Translations under genes and position numbers: made by a program
Shown here: piece by piece, positions 29,726 to 41,700 of the stretch
How positions within the stretch are numbered: position 1 is the first letter of the stretch
Layout: the number at the start of each line of letters is the position of its first letter
The notes under the pieces: generated by a model
Database searches by the model: none
What the model saw: only the letters and a program-made list of their open reading frames with translations
What the model was told of the DNA's origin: nothing
Assembly (NCBI RefSeq): GCF_000227135.1
Contig: NC_018252.1
Coordinates: 230,635 to 294,634, forward strand
Reading direction: 5' to 3'
Length of the DNA stretch: 64,000 nucleotides
From: Leishmania donovani
Taxonomy: Eukaryota > Euglenozoa > Kinetoplastea > Trypanosomatida > Trypanosomatidae

Positions 29726-30679
29726 AGAGGGGGGGAAAGCTGATTTGCAGGTAAAGTGAAAGGACGAAAGAAACAAAAAAGAAATCAGATTTTTTTTTCT
29801 TTGTCACTCAGGTAAACACGTACAGACATTGGAGCATGCCTGAACACGGCTTCTGGCAACAGGTAATTATCCTGTATCGATTTTTTTCCCGGTCGAGGAG
29901 TATGGGCTTTACCTTGCCTCGTTCGTGTGTGTGTCGCCAGATGCTGCACTGTGAGGAAGCTGTTCGGCACGTGATTACGCATGAGCAAATGTCTTGCAGG
30001 AAAGAGAAGGCGTGAGCTCGTTTTTCCCACGCTGAGGCAAGATTTATCAATGACGTTTCGAATGCCTGCAGATTGTTCGAAAGTGGTGCTGCCGATGCTG
30101 CCGTGAAGCGGCTGGGATGATGGCAGCCACAGCCTTGAAAAACGAGGCAACAACGATCTAGAAAGGTGCACACGAGGCTGACTTGGCTTAGAATTTGGAG
30201 ACGAATGCGTTTTAGTTGACGCCAGTTTTGGTAATGCGACTAGTCCTCTTTTCTGGCTCTTTTTTCTCTGAATTGCGGGCTGGTGACAAATCAATCCAGC
30301 GTGTCGTTTTCGGCTGCGTTAGTGTTCCACACACGTGATAATCGTAGCGCACGCTGCCTGGTAGCTCGATGCAATTACGACAAGTGTTTTCTGCTCTCGT
30401 GGCTCGCCAACACACACACACGCACACACACACACACACAAGGTCGTTTCCTTTTGCACATGTGGGGCACCAGCGGTGCCTGTGATTTACTTTTCTGTGA
30501 ACTGAAGCTCTTCGTGAGGGGAGACGCAAACGGCCGGTGACCTCAGAGCTAACGTACACAAGCTGCAAGCACCGTCTCCTGGAGACACTCAAAAACGCTG
30601 TTGTTTTCGTAGCACACCCTATTATCTCTGCCGCCGCAGAAGGCTATAACTGCCTTTGTGCTTTCTCCTTCAGGTAATA
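29726..30679. other. Intergenic region with CA microsatellite and RAD16-like splice signals
   Basis: About 950 bases with no gene. A CA tract lies at 30410-30440. Directly before the next ATG, the pyrimidine run TTTGTGCTTTCTCCTTCAG (AG at 30672-30673) leaves only six bases of leader; another AG at 30638-30639 would leave 40. Confidence 0.6.
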
Positions 30680-33600
30680 ATGTCGAACTTCGCCAAACAT
30701 CCCGATCTTACGCTAAACGAGCGGCTGGTTTGGCGGCCAGCGAAGGGCAAGGAGCATGTCTACAACTACATTGTGCAAAAGTCTCCGACGGCCAGGGCAC
30801 GATGTCGGAAGTGCTCGCAGCTGATCCCGAAGGGGGAGATGCGAGTAGGTGTGCCCATTCGCCACAACGCAGGCGATAATGGGTGGATCTCTGCGTGGCA
30901 GCACCTTGGCTGCACCCGCATGGAGAGAAGTGAGTCAGAGGACTACAAAAACACCATGCATGGGTTTGCGGCATTGAAGCCAGAGGAACAAGCGCATGTG
31001 GTAAATGAGGTCAATTCTACGGAGGTGCCAGAGCATCTCAAGCCGCTGGACCCGGAGGACTTGGTGCACCGAGGTAAGATGGAGCAAATGACACCACCGT
31101 CGACGCTGCTGCGGCACCTGTTGCCTTATCAGAAGGAGGGAATGGGGTGGATGGTGCGCCAGGAGGTCGAGTCTCCCGTCAAGGGCGGCATTCTTGCAGA
31201 CGAGATGGGCATGGGCAAAACTATCCAGACCATTGGAATGATGCTCGCGCACCGCATAAACGGTCCCACGCTCGTTGTCTGTCCGGTTAGCTCCATGTTG
31301 CAATGGGAGGCTGAAATCAAGGAGCATGTGGTCCCTGGGTCGCTATCGGTAGTCGTCGTATACCGCACCACAAAGGTGACCAAGGAGGAGCTGGAGAGCG
31401 CGGATGTTGTCCTCACCACTTACCCAATGCTGGAGCAGGCCTGGCGCGCTCTCATCAACGAGATAAAAGTACCGTGTCCCTATTGTGAGCTGCTCTTCAT
31501 TCCTCGTCAGTTGGTGGTGCACAACAAGTACTTCTGTGGTCCGCGCGCCAAGAAGACACAGAAGCAGGCGAAGCGCGAAAAGCACACCACGCCTGCGGCG
31601 GCGAGTAGCTCAAGGGGTGTGCAGTCTGACGAAACCATTCGAAAGGGGTTGCGAACACTCCACGTAGACATGGGTGACGAAGAGGGGGCCGAGGCGGAGG
31701 TCAATGCGCCCAATACTACGACGGCACATCCACAGCGGAAGCGAGGTCGCAAGGGCGCGGCCAACGTCGAGGATGACCCGGCTGGGAAGGTCAACGGTTG
31801 TGGCACCCCGACAGCCAAGAAGGAGAAGCAGGAAGAGTCGGAGAGTAAGGTGGCCAGTGGCTGCCGATCGCCAGCCGAGAAGGCAAATCGAAAGTGCCCC
31901 GTCAAGGCGGAGGATCACAATGATGAGGGGGCCGCTCTGGCTCAAAAAGGCAAGGTGCTCCAGCCAGCTGCGGCTTCGCGGGGGGTTGTTGGACCGATCG
32001 GCATGTACCAGGAACTTATGCGGGAAGCCGGCCGAACCGTGCTCAGTCGCTGGGACGCGGCGAGGAAGGATGACGAGAGCAGCAGCGATGAGGAGGTCGA
32101 GGATGAGTCCAGCGAGGAAAGTGACAGCGACGCATCGAATTTGTCGTACAACTCTGCGGCTGCTGCTGCCGAGGAAGCGGCTGCGGCGGAGCAAGCTTCC
32201 AAAGCCCTGGAGGCGTTCCGCTGCGCCGCTTGCCACTTTCAGCTGCTGCGGTACCCTTTCTGCCCCAGGAATGGCCAGCACCACGTTGTCAGAGAGGAGC
32301 TTCGAGACATCATCGAAAAGGACACTGGCGGCGACGATGTCGACCTCGATGCTTCCATCTTCCACTCCATCAAGTGGGCGCGCGTTATCCTGGACGAGGC
32401 GCACCGCATCAAAGGTCGAACAACGAGCACGGCCCGCTCTGCCTTCGCCTTGGCGGCCGAGTACCGATGGTGCCTCACCGGCACCCCACTACAGAATCGT
32501 GTTGGTGATCTATACAGTCTTCTGCGCTTTTTGCGCATGCGGCCATACGCACACTACTACTGCGAAACGGAAGGCTGCTCGTGCGCCTCGCTCTCGCACC
32601 CCTTCTCGTCCACCTCGCTTCATCAGTGCGTCTTCTGCGGTCATGGACCGCTGCAGCACCACTCCTATTTCAACCGCTACATTCTCAATCCGATCAACCG
32701 CTATGGCTACATCGGAGACGGGCGACGCGGTATGATGATGCTGTCTAACGACGTATTTTCCCGGGCAATGCTGCGCCGCACCAAGGTCGAGCGGGCCGCC
32801 GACCTGCAGCTTCCGTCGTTGGCAATCGAGGTGCACTGCATCAAGCTCACGAAGGAGGAGCGTAACTTTTACGAGTCCCTGTACAAGAAGAGCACGGCGG
32901 AGTTCGATACGTTCGTGCACAAGGGCACAGTGCTGCACAACTACGCACACATTTTCCAGCTGCTTAGTCGTCTGCGCCAGGCCCTCGACAACCCACTGCT
33001 TGTGATGCAGGGCATGGATGTTGGCCCTGTGGTGAACGTCAAGGGAGTGTGCGGCATCTGTGGCGACGGCATCGAGGGCGAGAGCGCTCTGAAGGTGCAC
33101 CCGTGCCGGCACCAGTTTCACCGACTTTGTCTCGGCCAATTCCTGGAGAGCGCACCGGACAAGGAGCTCCACTGCCCCACCTGCTTTGTACGAATCAACG
33201 TGGATCTGCGGCAGCTGCGACAGGATGCGGAGGACGACGATGACGAGGGCGTCGGCGGCTTTGCGGCAGCGTTGCCTCCCGAGCTGGAAGATGAGGTCAA
33301 CTCTGAGATCACTGAGGACGACGAGCAGGCGCAAGCGTTGCAGCATGTGGAGAGTAAGGTTAAGCGGCGCACAGCGCGCGCCAAGCCGACCAAAAAGGAG
33401 CAGCGCGGCATTTTCGCCCGGCTGGACCCGCAGAAGCCGCTGCACGGCACGAAGCTCGATGCCATCGCTAACTACATAGAGAAAGTTCCGAAAGACGAAA
33501 AGGTGGTTGTCTTCTCGCAGTTTGGCAGCATGCTAGACCTGACGCAGTATTGGCTGCAGCGCCGCTCTATAAGGGCTGTAAAGCTGTGTGGGTCACTGAC

Positions 33601-33958
33601 GTTGACGCAGCGGCAGTCGGTGTTGCAGGCCTTCCTGCATGACCAAAACGTGCGCGTCATCCTCATCTCCCTGAAGGCAGGCGGAGAGGGTTTGAACCTG
33701 CAGGTGGCCAATCACGTGGTGCTGACCGATCCGTGGTGGAACCCAGCGGTCGAGATGCAGGCCGTGCAGCGAGCGCACCGAATCGGGCAGACCCGCCCGG
33801 TTCACGCCGTCCGCTTTGTCACGGAGCACTCAGTGGAGGAGCGCATGGCCGACCTGCAGGACAAGAAGATGCTCGTTTTCGAGGGCACCATTGACGGCAA
33901 GTTGCAGTCGCTCAACAAGCTCACCGAGGAGGATCTGCAGTTCCTCTTTACAAGGTAG
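30680..33958 (+). CDS. RAD16-like SNF2 helicase with PARP-type zinc finger and RING domain
   Basis: 1092 residues. Rad16 works with Rad7 in yeast as a DNA translocase/ubiquitin ligase for nucleotide-excision repair of non-transcribed DNA. Domains in order: PARP-type zinc finger (C42-x2-C45, H75-x2-C78); SNF2 ATPase with Walker A DEMGMGKT (174-181); a C2HC-like finger (CPYCELLF...H...C, about 262-285); a long charged, acidic insertion (about 285-510, SSDEEVEDESSEE); DEAH box (572-575) followed by LTGTPLQNR; the Rad16-type Cys-rich segment CSCASL...CVFCGHG; RING finger (C791 to C835, CGIC ... CPTC); helicase C domain (about 941-1060) with QRAHRIGQ (1030-1037). The last residues EEDLQFLFTR match the Rad16 terminus closely. 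The frame opens slightly earlier at a TTG; the ATG at 30680 is preferred. Nuclear. Confidence 0.9.
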   Translation: MSNFAKHPDLTLNERLVWRPAKGKEHVYNYIVQKSPTARARCRKCSQLIPKGEMRVGVPIRHNAGDNGWISAWQHLGCTRMERSESEDYKNTMHGFAALKPEEQAHVVNEVNSTEVPEHLKPLDPEDLVHRGKMEQMTPPSTLLRHLLPYQKEGMGWMVRQEVESPVKGGILADEMGMGKTIQTIGMMLAHRINGPTLVVCPVSSMLQWEAEIKEHVVPGSLSVVVVYRTTKVTKEELESADVVLTTYPMLEQAWRALINEIKVPCPYCELLFIPRQLVVHNKYFCGPRAKKTQKQAKREKHTTPAAASSSRGVQSDETIRKGLRTLHVDMGDEEGAEAEVNAPNTTTAHPQRKRGRKGAANVEDDPAGKVNGCGTPTAKKEKQEESESKVASGCRSPAEKANRKCPVKAEDHNDEGAALAQKGKVLQPAAASRGVVGPIGMYQELMREAGRTVLSRWDAARKDDESSSDEEVEDESSEESDSDASNLSYNSAAAAAEEAAAAEQASKALEAFRCAACHFQLLRYPFCPRNGQHHVVREELRDIIEKDTGGDDVDLDASIFHSIKWARVILDEAHRIKGRTTSTARSAFALAAEYRWCLTGTPLQNRVGDLYSLLRFLRMRPYAHYYCETEGCSCASLSHPFSSTSLHQCVFCGHGPLQHHSYFNRYILNPINRYGYIGDGRRGMMMLSNDVFSRAMLRRTKVERAADLQLPSLAIEVHCIKLTKEERNFYESLYKKSTAEFDTFVHKGTVLHNYAHIFQLLSRLRQALDNPLLVMQGMDVGPVVNVKGVCGICGDGIEGESALKVHPCRHQFHRLCLGQFLESAPDKELHCPTCFVRINVDLRQLRQDAEDDDDEGVGGFAAALPPELEDEVNSEITEDDEQAQALQHVESKVKRRTARAKPTKKEQRGIFARLDPQKPLHGTKLDAIANYIEKVPKDEKVVVFSQFGSMLDLTQYWLQRRSIRAVKLCGSLTLTQRQSVLQAFLHDQNVRVILISLKAGGEGLNLQVANHVVLTDPWWNPAVEMQAVQRAHRIGQTRPVHAVRFVTEHSVEERMADLQDKKMLVFEGTIDGKLQSLNKLTEEDLQFLFTR

Positions 33959-36107
33959 CGTAGAGGAAAGCGAGAGCGCGCGCGGCCGCCATGTGCCAGC
34001 GGTGTGTGCGTGGATATCTGTGTGGGTGTGCAGAACGACCACATCGCTGGTAAACGTGGTGGCCAACAGCGAGAGTTCGTGTGCGTCGCGAGGAGAGTAA
34101 TGACCACCACCCGGGGCGCTCTCTTTTTCCCCTCTTGTCGCGCCTGTTTGCTGTGTTCCTTAACACAAGGCGACTCAACATGACGCGGCTCTTTCTTTCC
34201 CTCCTCCTCGTTCACCATTGCCAAATACACGCACACACACAAACACATGCATACATATAGTGCTGTCTTCTTCGTCACTATCGTCAGCTTTTTTTTATGT
34301 TCTGCTTTTCCTAAACACTGTTGCCCCTCCCCTCTCCTCTCCCCTCCCTGATGCTCCTGCGAAACGATTTCACCCCGCCTGCTCTCCCTCACCGCCGTGA
34401 ACTGACGTTTCCAGGGCGCATGGCAAACGGCACGCATGCCAGCCGCCCGGCCCCCCCCCCACCATCTGCCACTAGTGCTCGTGCTCGTGCTCCTACTCCC
34501 ATGACGGACCCTCCCTCTTTTTCCTCTTTTTTTTCTTGTCACCGCGTTTCAAGAGCCTCTTCCGTTTTTTCCTCGCTGGTGTCGCTGTTGACTCTCCTGG
34601 CGTGCGATGAGCCTCCATCCTCCCCTACACTACCTCCTCCCCCTCCAAAGGAAGCAAGACCCTTCACCGCCTATCCACCTCCCCACCTCCCTCCAGCGCA
34701 GCTCAGTCGAAATCTTTTCCTTTTCTGCTTTTTCAGCCGGTCACTATCGTAAAGTAACACATTCCCTGTTATTTCTCCACCACTTTGCATCTCTCCCTCT
34801 CTCCCCGCGCTGCCGGCACACTCCTGCCTGTGCGAGACTTTTTATTGCGTGTGCCTGTGCGTGTATCTGTACGTGTGTGTTTCAGCACGGAGGCCCCCCT
34901 TCCTCCTCTCACAGACGCACGCACACACGTGTGTGTGCGAGCAGTCGGAGCCCTCCATCAAAAAAGCAAGGAGACGGCTACTTAACAGTGGAAAGTGAAG
35001 GACGAGAGAGAGACAACAACGACTGATGTGCATGTGTACGTGCCCGCTTGCGCGACCTCGCTGCCGGCAACGAACCGCCCGGCTCTGCGCTGGTGTGACG
35101 AGACGAGAAAGATGAGAGACGAAATGCATCCGACAGAGCACACGATTGCTCCTGCTCATCTTGGCGCCTTTACTCTGCGCACCTCGGCTCTTCCGCGCAC
35201 TTTTGAAAGGGCCGGGGGCGGGGGGAATTTGCTCCTTGCTCTGTGCTCGTTTCTCTCCGTCCCATCGCTGGATGTCGGAACCCCTCCCCCTTCCCTGCCC
35301 CTCCGATATTCGACATCGCCTCCTACTCCTTCTCCTTCTCTTTCGCATACTTCATACATCGTCTTTTGAAAAGTGTTTTCCTTTTTGGATTTATTTGCCC
35401 TTCTTCCCCCGACCTCACACACACCCCACACCTCCGCACCTACCCCTCCCCCTACACACGTGCTCACAACTCCATTTGTTGTTCATCTCTTCAGTTTCTG
35501 TTTTGTATTTGGATTCCTCCCTCGCAGTTTTTCTCTGCCTTCAGACGTCCCTGTCTCTCCTCTCGCTGGCTTTCTCACACACACGCACGCACGCGCAGAG
35601 AGAGAGGAGATTGCTAATATCCCCCACCCTTTCCGTCTTGTCCTTTTTTTCTGTGGTTCCTCCATCCCCGTTCTTGCTTAAATCTCTCTCTCGTGCTCTC
35701 TCGCCTCTCTCGCTCTCGCTCTCATCGATCCAGTCGCCCCCTCCCTCCCCACCCCTCTCTCACTCTGTGCTCGTTCTCTCTTCCCCCTTTTTCCTCTCTC
35801 TTTCCTCTCCGCGCGTCTGATCTGCAGTACATACACACCTACTCCTCCACCCTTCCAAACACGCACCGACGCAACCTCACACCCATCTCTTTCTGTTTGC
35901 ATACATACAACACACAGAAAGACAGACACGCACACAACTGCGTTCTCTTTCTCGATATCCACTCCGTCCCCTTCCTCTTCCACACGTGCGACTCCTCGAT
36001 ATACCTTCAACAGGTATATACCCACCAGGCCGCTACTCGGGGACCCAGTAGCATCAGTAGAGGACAAACAGACAAGCCAAGGAAAAGCAGTTTCACAACT
36101 CGAAAAG
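33959..36107. other. Gene-free 2.1 kb region with long pyrimidine tract before PP2C
   Basis: Pyrimidine-rich throughout the second half (about 34280-34830 and 35160-35825), with scattered CA microsatellites. No gene. It holds the 3' UTR of the helicase gene and the leader of PP2C. Confidence 0.65.
35640..35827 (+). promoter_or_regulatory. Long polypyrimidine tract and probable spliced-leader acceptor of PP2C
   Basis: Nearly unbroken C/T from about 35640 to 35815, ending CTGATCTGCAG with AG at 35826-35827. Use of this site gives a leader of about 280 bases. A closer AG (ACAG at 36010-36013) is possible but lacks a strong tract. Confidence 0.5.
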
Positions 36108-37328
36108 ATGGGCATTCCACTTCCGAAGCCGGTGATGACGCAGCTCCAGGAGCGTTACGGAAACGCCATCTTCCGCTGCGGCTCCAACTGCGTGAATGGG
36201 TACCGTGAGACCATGGAGGATGCCCATCTGACGTACCTGACGGATAGCTGGGGTTTCTTCGGCGTCTTCGACGGCCATGTGAATGACCAGTGTTCGCAGT
36301 ACCTCGAGAGGGCATGGCGCAGCGCCATTGAGAAGGAATCGATCCCCATGACGGATGAGCGGATGAAGGAGTTGGCACTGCGGATCGACCAGGAGTGGAT
36401 GGACTCGGGCCGCGAGGGCGGCAGCACGGGCACCTTCTTTGTAGCCCTCAAGGAGGGCAACAAGGTGCACCTGCAGGTTGGTAACGTCGGTGACTCGCGT
36501 GTGGTGGCCTGCATCGATGGCGTGTGCGTCCCTCTGACGGAGGACCACAAGCCAAATAATGAAGGGGAGCGCCAGCGCATTGAAAACTGCGCGGGCCGTG
36601 TGGAGAACAACCGCGTCGATGGCAGCCTGGCCGTCAGTCGCGCTTTCGGCGACCGCGAGTACAAGCTAGGCAGTGGTAGTCAGCTGGAGCAGAAGGTGAT
36701 CGCCTTAGCAGATGTCCAGCACAAGGATTTCACTTTCGACTCGAGCGACTTTGTGCTGCTGTGCTGCGACGGCGTCTTCGAGGGCAACTTCCCGAACGAG
36801 GAGGTGGTGGCCTACGTGAAGCAGCAGCTGGAGACCTGCAACGACCTCGCCGAGGTGGCCGGGCGTGTGTGCGAGGAGGCGATCGAGCGCGGCAGCCGTG
36901 ACAACATCTCGTGCATGATCGTGCAGTTTAAGGACGGCAGCGACTACGCTGCTGAGCCGCACACCACCGTTGTGCCCGGGCCGTTTAGCGCACCGCGCAA
37001 CAGCGGCTTCCGTAAGGCGTACGAGTCAATGGCAGACAAAGGCAACACCACCGTCGGCGCCCTCCTAGAAAAGCGCTACGACACCCTCAAGGCCGCCGAA
37101 GCCCTCACGCCGGAAGAAACGGAAGAGCTGAGCCAGTTTGAGAACGGCCCAGAGGCGAAGCTCACAGGCGCCGAACGCCAGAAGTGGTTCTCGAACTACT
37201 TCCAGAAGCTGTGCGAGGCAGCATCTAACGGGCCAAGTGACCAGATGGAGCGCCTGCAGTCGCTGCAGCAGCAGGCCGGCATTCCGCTCTCTATCCTGCT
37301 GTCCTTGATGGGTGAGCAGACGCAGTGA
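36108..37328 (+). CDS. PP2C: PP2C-family serine/threonine protein phosphatase
   Basis: 406 residues. A Mg2+/Mn2+-dependent (PPM) phosphatase. The metal- and phosphate-binding motifs are all present: RETMEDAH with Arg33, Glu37 and Asp38; VFDGH with Asp55 and Gly56; GSTGTFFV (105-112); VGDSR (127-131); DGSLAVSRAFGD (171-182); LLCCDGVFE with Asp221; and SRDNIS with Asp265. The catalytic domain ends near residue 278. The C-terminal 125 residues, including a helical segment (TPEETEELSQFENG, ERQKWFSNYFQKL), are beyond the minimal PP2C core. MGIPLPKP does not match an N-myristoylation signal well. Substrates cannot be read from sequence. A PP2C has been characterised from this position of L. major chromosome 25, as I recall. 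Confidence 0.95.
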   Translation: MGIPLPKPVMTQLQERYGNAIFRCGSNCVNGYRETMEDAHLTYLTDSWGFFGVFDGHVNDQCSQYLERAWRSAIEKESIPMTDERMKELALRIDQEWMDSGREGGSTGTFFVALKEGNKVHLQVGNVGDSRVVACIDGVCVPLTEDHKPNNEGERQRIENCAGRVENNRVDGSLAVSRAFGDREYKLGSGSQLEQKVIALADVQHKDFTFDSSDFVLLCCDGVFEGNFPNEEVVAYVKQQLETCNDLAEVAGRVCEEAIERGSRDNISCMIVQFKDGSDYAAEPHTTVVPGPFSAPRNSGFRKAYESMADKGNTTVGALLEKRYDTLKAAEALTPEETEELSQFENGPEAKLTGAERQKWFSNYFQKLCEAASNGPSDQMERLQSLQQQAGIPLSILLSLMGEQTQ

Positions 37329-37416
37329 ACAACGCAAGAAAATAGGGGAAAAACGCAACACTGAAAGGAGCACCAAAGCGAAATGCAAGAGAAGTGAAAA
37401 GGCGGCGAAGTGGAGG

Positions 37417-37455
37417 AGGGAGGGGAGGGAGAGGGAGGGGAGGGAGAGGGAGGGG
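37417..37455. repeat. GGGA-rich tandem repeat
   Basis: Overlapping GGGAGG and GAGGGAGG units, with GGGAGGGAGAGGGAGGGG occurring twice in tandem, shortly after the PP2C stop codon. With more than four G3 runs on the mRNA strand it could fold as a quadruplex in the PP2C 3' UTR. Confidence 0.8.
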
Positions 37456-38748
37456 CGAAGAAATGAGCTGAGGCGGAGCGAAAAGTCGAGAAGGGTGGAG
37501 GCGCAAGTGAGCCAGTGCCGTGTGCTCTGACGAGGTCCTCCCCTTCACACACCCCACTTGACCCCTCCCCCTCTCACATACTATGACCGTCTTCCTCTCC
37601 CGCCCTTTTACTGGCAGGGTACCCTTTTTTTTTTGGAAGAGGTTGAAGAACAGTCAAGGACAGAACACCACAGTCGAGGAAAAGGGGGTGGTCACGACAC
37701 ACATATATACCCGTATAGACACACACACACACGTGAGATGGGTTGCGTGATGATGTCAGAGCTTATGGTGTGTGTGTGTGTTTGTGGGCGGGTGCGGAGT
37801 GCCGGTGCCCTCCGAGGGCGAAGGGGAATTCCCTCCTCTTCCACACTCCCTCTCGCATTCCAAGTAGTGCTGGAGCGGATTTGGGAGGGTGAGAGCAAGG
37901 AAAAAAAAAACAGCTGCAAGGAGGGCGAATGCTGAAAGGGCGTTCTGCGTGTGGCCACAGGCGTCAAGGAGCTCCATCGAGAGTGGCTGGGGAGCACTCG
38001 ACAAGTGGTGAGAGGCAGAAGGGGATCAAAGGAGTTGTGCCAGAGGAGACGAGAAAAATGCTAGGAAGAGGGGAAGGAGTGGGCGAAGGACGAGAACAGA
38101 GAGGGAGATGGAAATTCCGCATACTGTAAGATCGAAAAGTAGAAAGGATGCGGAAGGGTGAGCGGGAGAAGCACACAGGCCATTGGGATGAGTCACACAG
38201 TACATGCGACTCGTCAGTGAAGGGCGCCGTTCTTTGTGCGTTCCACCACCACCCCTTATCTCTCTCTCTGCATCGCGTCCTTCTGTGGCACAACCCACAC
38301 ACCAGCAAAAGAAGATGGACCACTTGCACGCGTTGCTCGATAACCAATGTTTTTCGCTTTACTTTTTTTTTGCTTCTTCCCCCCTCCCCTTGCGTGTTTT
38401 CTGTCTTGTATTTCTTTCCTCTCCGTTTACTTTCGTTCTTGTGGCGCGATTGGTGCGTGTGTGTGTGTGTGCATGCGTGTGTGTGCATGCGTGTGTGTGC
38501 AAGGGCAACACCCACCCTTCCTGGAGGAGGACGAGAGCGAAAGAGGGCAACAGAGCGAGAAGTAAGCGAAAAAAAAACGAAAGAGAACGTATGCTACGCT
38601 TGGATTCTTGTCCCTGCCCCCTTCCCCTCTCTCTCGCTCTCGCTCTCTTTCAAATGTTGTACTGCTGATCGGTGAGCGAGTCTCGATCCGCCGTCTCCCG
38701 TTTTGAAGCGCTCTCCTTTCGTTCCCTTGCATCCGCTCTTCGTCAGGT

Positions 38749-38749
<1 letters not shown>

Positions 38750-38782
<33 letters not shown>
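38750..38782. repeat. (CA)n microsatellite
   Basis: Sixteen CA units without interruption, followed by further CA-rich sequence to about 38815. Confidence 0.9.
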
Positions 38783-38784
<2 letters not shown>

Positions 38785-41700
38785 TACACACACACAGATA
38801 CACACACGCAGGCGAAAAGCACACCGACACGCTTGCATGCGCGCGCGAAACGAGAAAAAAAGAACATGAAAACAAAGCGAAACACGGGATGTATGCCATG
38901 TATGTAGAATGAAATGTATGCGTATCGCCGCTGTGTTGTTGTCTGTGTGTCTGTGCGTGCATCCCTCCTCCCCCTCCCCTCGCTCCACGCGGCCCCAGCC
39001 CCTTTCTGTAACCTCCCCCCGTTGTCTTTGAACGTCTCTCTATGTGTTCGTGCTTTTGCTGTGCTGGCGTTTCGTGCGTTGTTTCACGTGGTGCGCTGCG
39101 CTAGCATACACCCACACACCCATGCAACCCCTTCCCCCGTGTCCCTCTCTCCCTTTCGCATCCTTCTCCTACGCCCACCGCTTGCCGTCTCCGGCGTGCT
39201 ACGCGCTCTACTATGGCGGCGACACGGTGCCATCACTGTCCCCCTTTTTCCTTTTCTGTACTGCATCTCTGCCACCGTTTGTTCTTGTTGCGTCTTCAGT
39301 CGCCTCCGACATGCTAAGTAGGCTCTCATCCCTTCTCTGCTTCCTTTTCCTTTCTCCTCCACATCTCAGAAGTATGATGACGGCAGAGAGGGCGGAGCAG
39401 GGGAAGGGCGTTCAAGATTAGCACTCACCACCCCACCCCTCCTCCGCGACGGATCGAGAAACAGAAGACACATCATCACCAAAAGGGAGCCCCAAGAAAC
39501 AGAGAGAAGAGGAGTGCGTGTGTGTGTCTCACTGTTGATGTCGGCTTCGATCTTACGCTGTCTCTCTGCCTATCGGTGTATGTGCGTCTGCGTCTGAACG
39601 GGAGCCCTCTTCACGACCCCGCCCATTTTTATTTTCGTCCCTTTTCGTTGTTCCTGTGTCTCGAACGTTGCCCGCTGCTTGCATGCTGCCCCTTTTGTGA
39701 TTGTTTCCGCGGTGCCTTTGTTCGCGTGCGGAGGTCGTCACTCGTCTCTTGGTGGAGTCCTCTATTTCTTTTTTTCGTGTCTTTCCTGTTGGTGAGCCCC
39801 ACGTTTTACAGCCGCTCCACCGGTCCATATGTCCCATGAGCCCCCCACCCCCACCCCCTTCCTCCTCTCTCTGAATATGTGTGAGAAATTGTGTGTAAGA
39901 GGAGGGAGGGAGGGAGGGCGAGGGGGGCGTGTCTTGATGGCTGTCTGCGTGTCAAGCGCGTCGGCAGCTGTTTTTGTTGTTTGTTTTTCCTCACTCCTTT
40001 GTATGTGGTCTGTTTTGTATTACCTTCCCGTTCGAATCTCTCTCTGTGCGTGTGTGTTGCCTGCGCTTGTGTGTCGTCTGTGTGCGCGCACTTTTCGATT
40101 TTTTTATTATTCCCTTTTGGTGTCCTCGTTGTTGTAGTGTAGCGTGTGTGTGTGAGAGGAGGAGGAGTGGCGAGGAGAAAAGCCGCTGGAGGCACGAGAT
40201 GCCACGGCAAACGCGCCTCCACCGCACACCCACACACATACACGCGTAAATGCCAATGTGAGGGGGCGAGGAAAGGAGGGAACTGTGCGCGCGAGATGAA
40301 AAAAAAAAGAGGGACAGTGAGGGGAAAAAAGGGGGACGGATCGAGTGTGATCAGACGGCGTCATGCTTGCATCACATCAGCACGTCGCCTGTCCGATATC
40401 TTTCCCCGTTTTTCAAGCGCCCTGTCTCCTTTCTCGGTGTGCTCTGTGTGTTCTTCGTCTTGTAGCGCAAGTCTCTCTCTCTTTCTCTCCTCTGCTGTAC
40501 ACGCTCCCGTCTCCCACGACATGTCTGCACCCCCTCCCCTCCCCCTCCGGTATGTATGTATGCATGTGGACGTTGATGTGGCCCTCTTCTCTTCCCTTTG
40601 CTCTCCAGCCTTGCGTCTTGCTACTGTCATGTGCCTGTCTTGTCCTTCTTGTGTATGCGCACGTGTGTGTGTGTGTGTGCTTGTGTCAGTGAAGAAACCC
40701 TGCCTGTTGAAAACAGCGCACAAACGCATACACCGACACTTCTCCTTCCTCTCCTCCGTGCTGTGGCAGCCGTATCGCTACTCTATAGCCAACGCTTTCA
40801 CACACACACACACACACACACATAGCGTATGTGTGTGTGTGTGTGTTTGTCGCTTCTCTCCTCATCTGCCGACCACTCACTCTCCCAATCTCCACTTCTC
40901 TTTCTCTCTCCGTGTTCTCCCACCCTCCTCTTTCTGTGACTGACGCACACGCATCCAAGCACACAAACGGAGGTTGAGACTAACACGCACACCCACCGGG
41001 GAGCCACGCTCGCCCACTACACTCGGTGTAGCGCGCGCGCCTTTTCCGTCCCCACGTCCTCTTTTCTTTTCCTTTTACTGTCAAGCAGGAGGCGCGCGGG
41101 ATGTGTGGGTGGGTAGGTGAAGAGCAGGGAGGGAGGAAGGGGAGCTCCTGCCATGTCTGTGTGCGCGCGTGAGTGCGTGTTGCGTATTTCATGTTTTCTT
41201 TTTTAGATTCTGCAGTTGTGTGTTCGTATGATCAATTCATTCTTTCCTTTTTTTCGTGTTGTCCTGGATGGCTATGCAACAGAAAACACAAACACACACG
41301 CAGGCAACATGAACGAGAAACAGCAGCAGCAAGGTCCATGCAACAGCCACAGCCGTAGCAAGAGGAACAGAGATACATGTATACATGTGTGAGTAGACGT
41401 CTTCCCTCGTTGCTGCCCACCGCCCATCTCTTTTCTCTCTTTTCGCCTCCTTCCTCACTTTCCGCTGTGAAGAGAGGGACGGCGAAGAGAAAGAGAAGAG
41501 AGATGGGCGATGTGAAGCGAGAGAGAGGGGCGCCGATCAATCCGCCAGCAACGCGGAGGACGAAGCTCAGCGAGACAGATATTTCAAAAAGCAAGTAAAA
41601 CCGGCAAAAGAGGGAGGGGCGGAAGAAGCGGGAACTTGCCGTAATGCGGAAACCAGAGCAATAAAACTAAAAGGCGACGTGAGAGGTGCGAGAGGTGCGG

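Noticed and set aside
35146..35820. 224-codon plus-strand frame before PP2C
   Set aside because: Ser/Leu/Pro/Phe repeats encoded by the C/T tract that serves trans-splicing.
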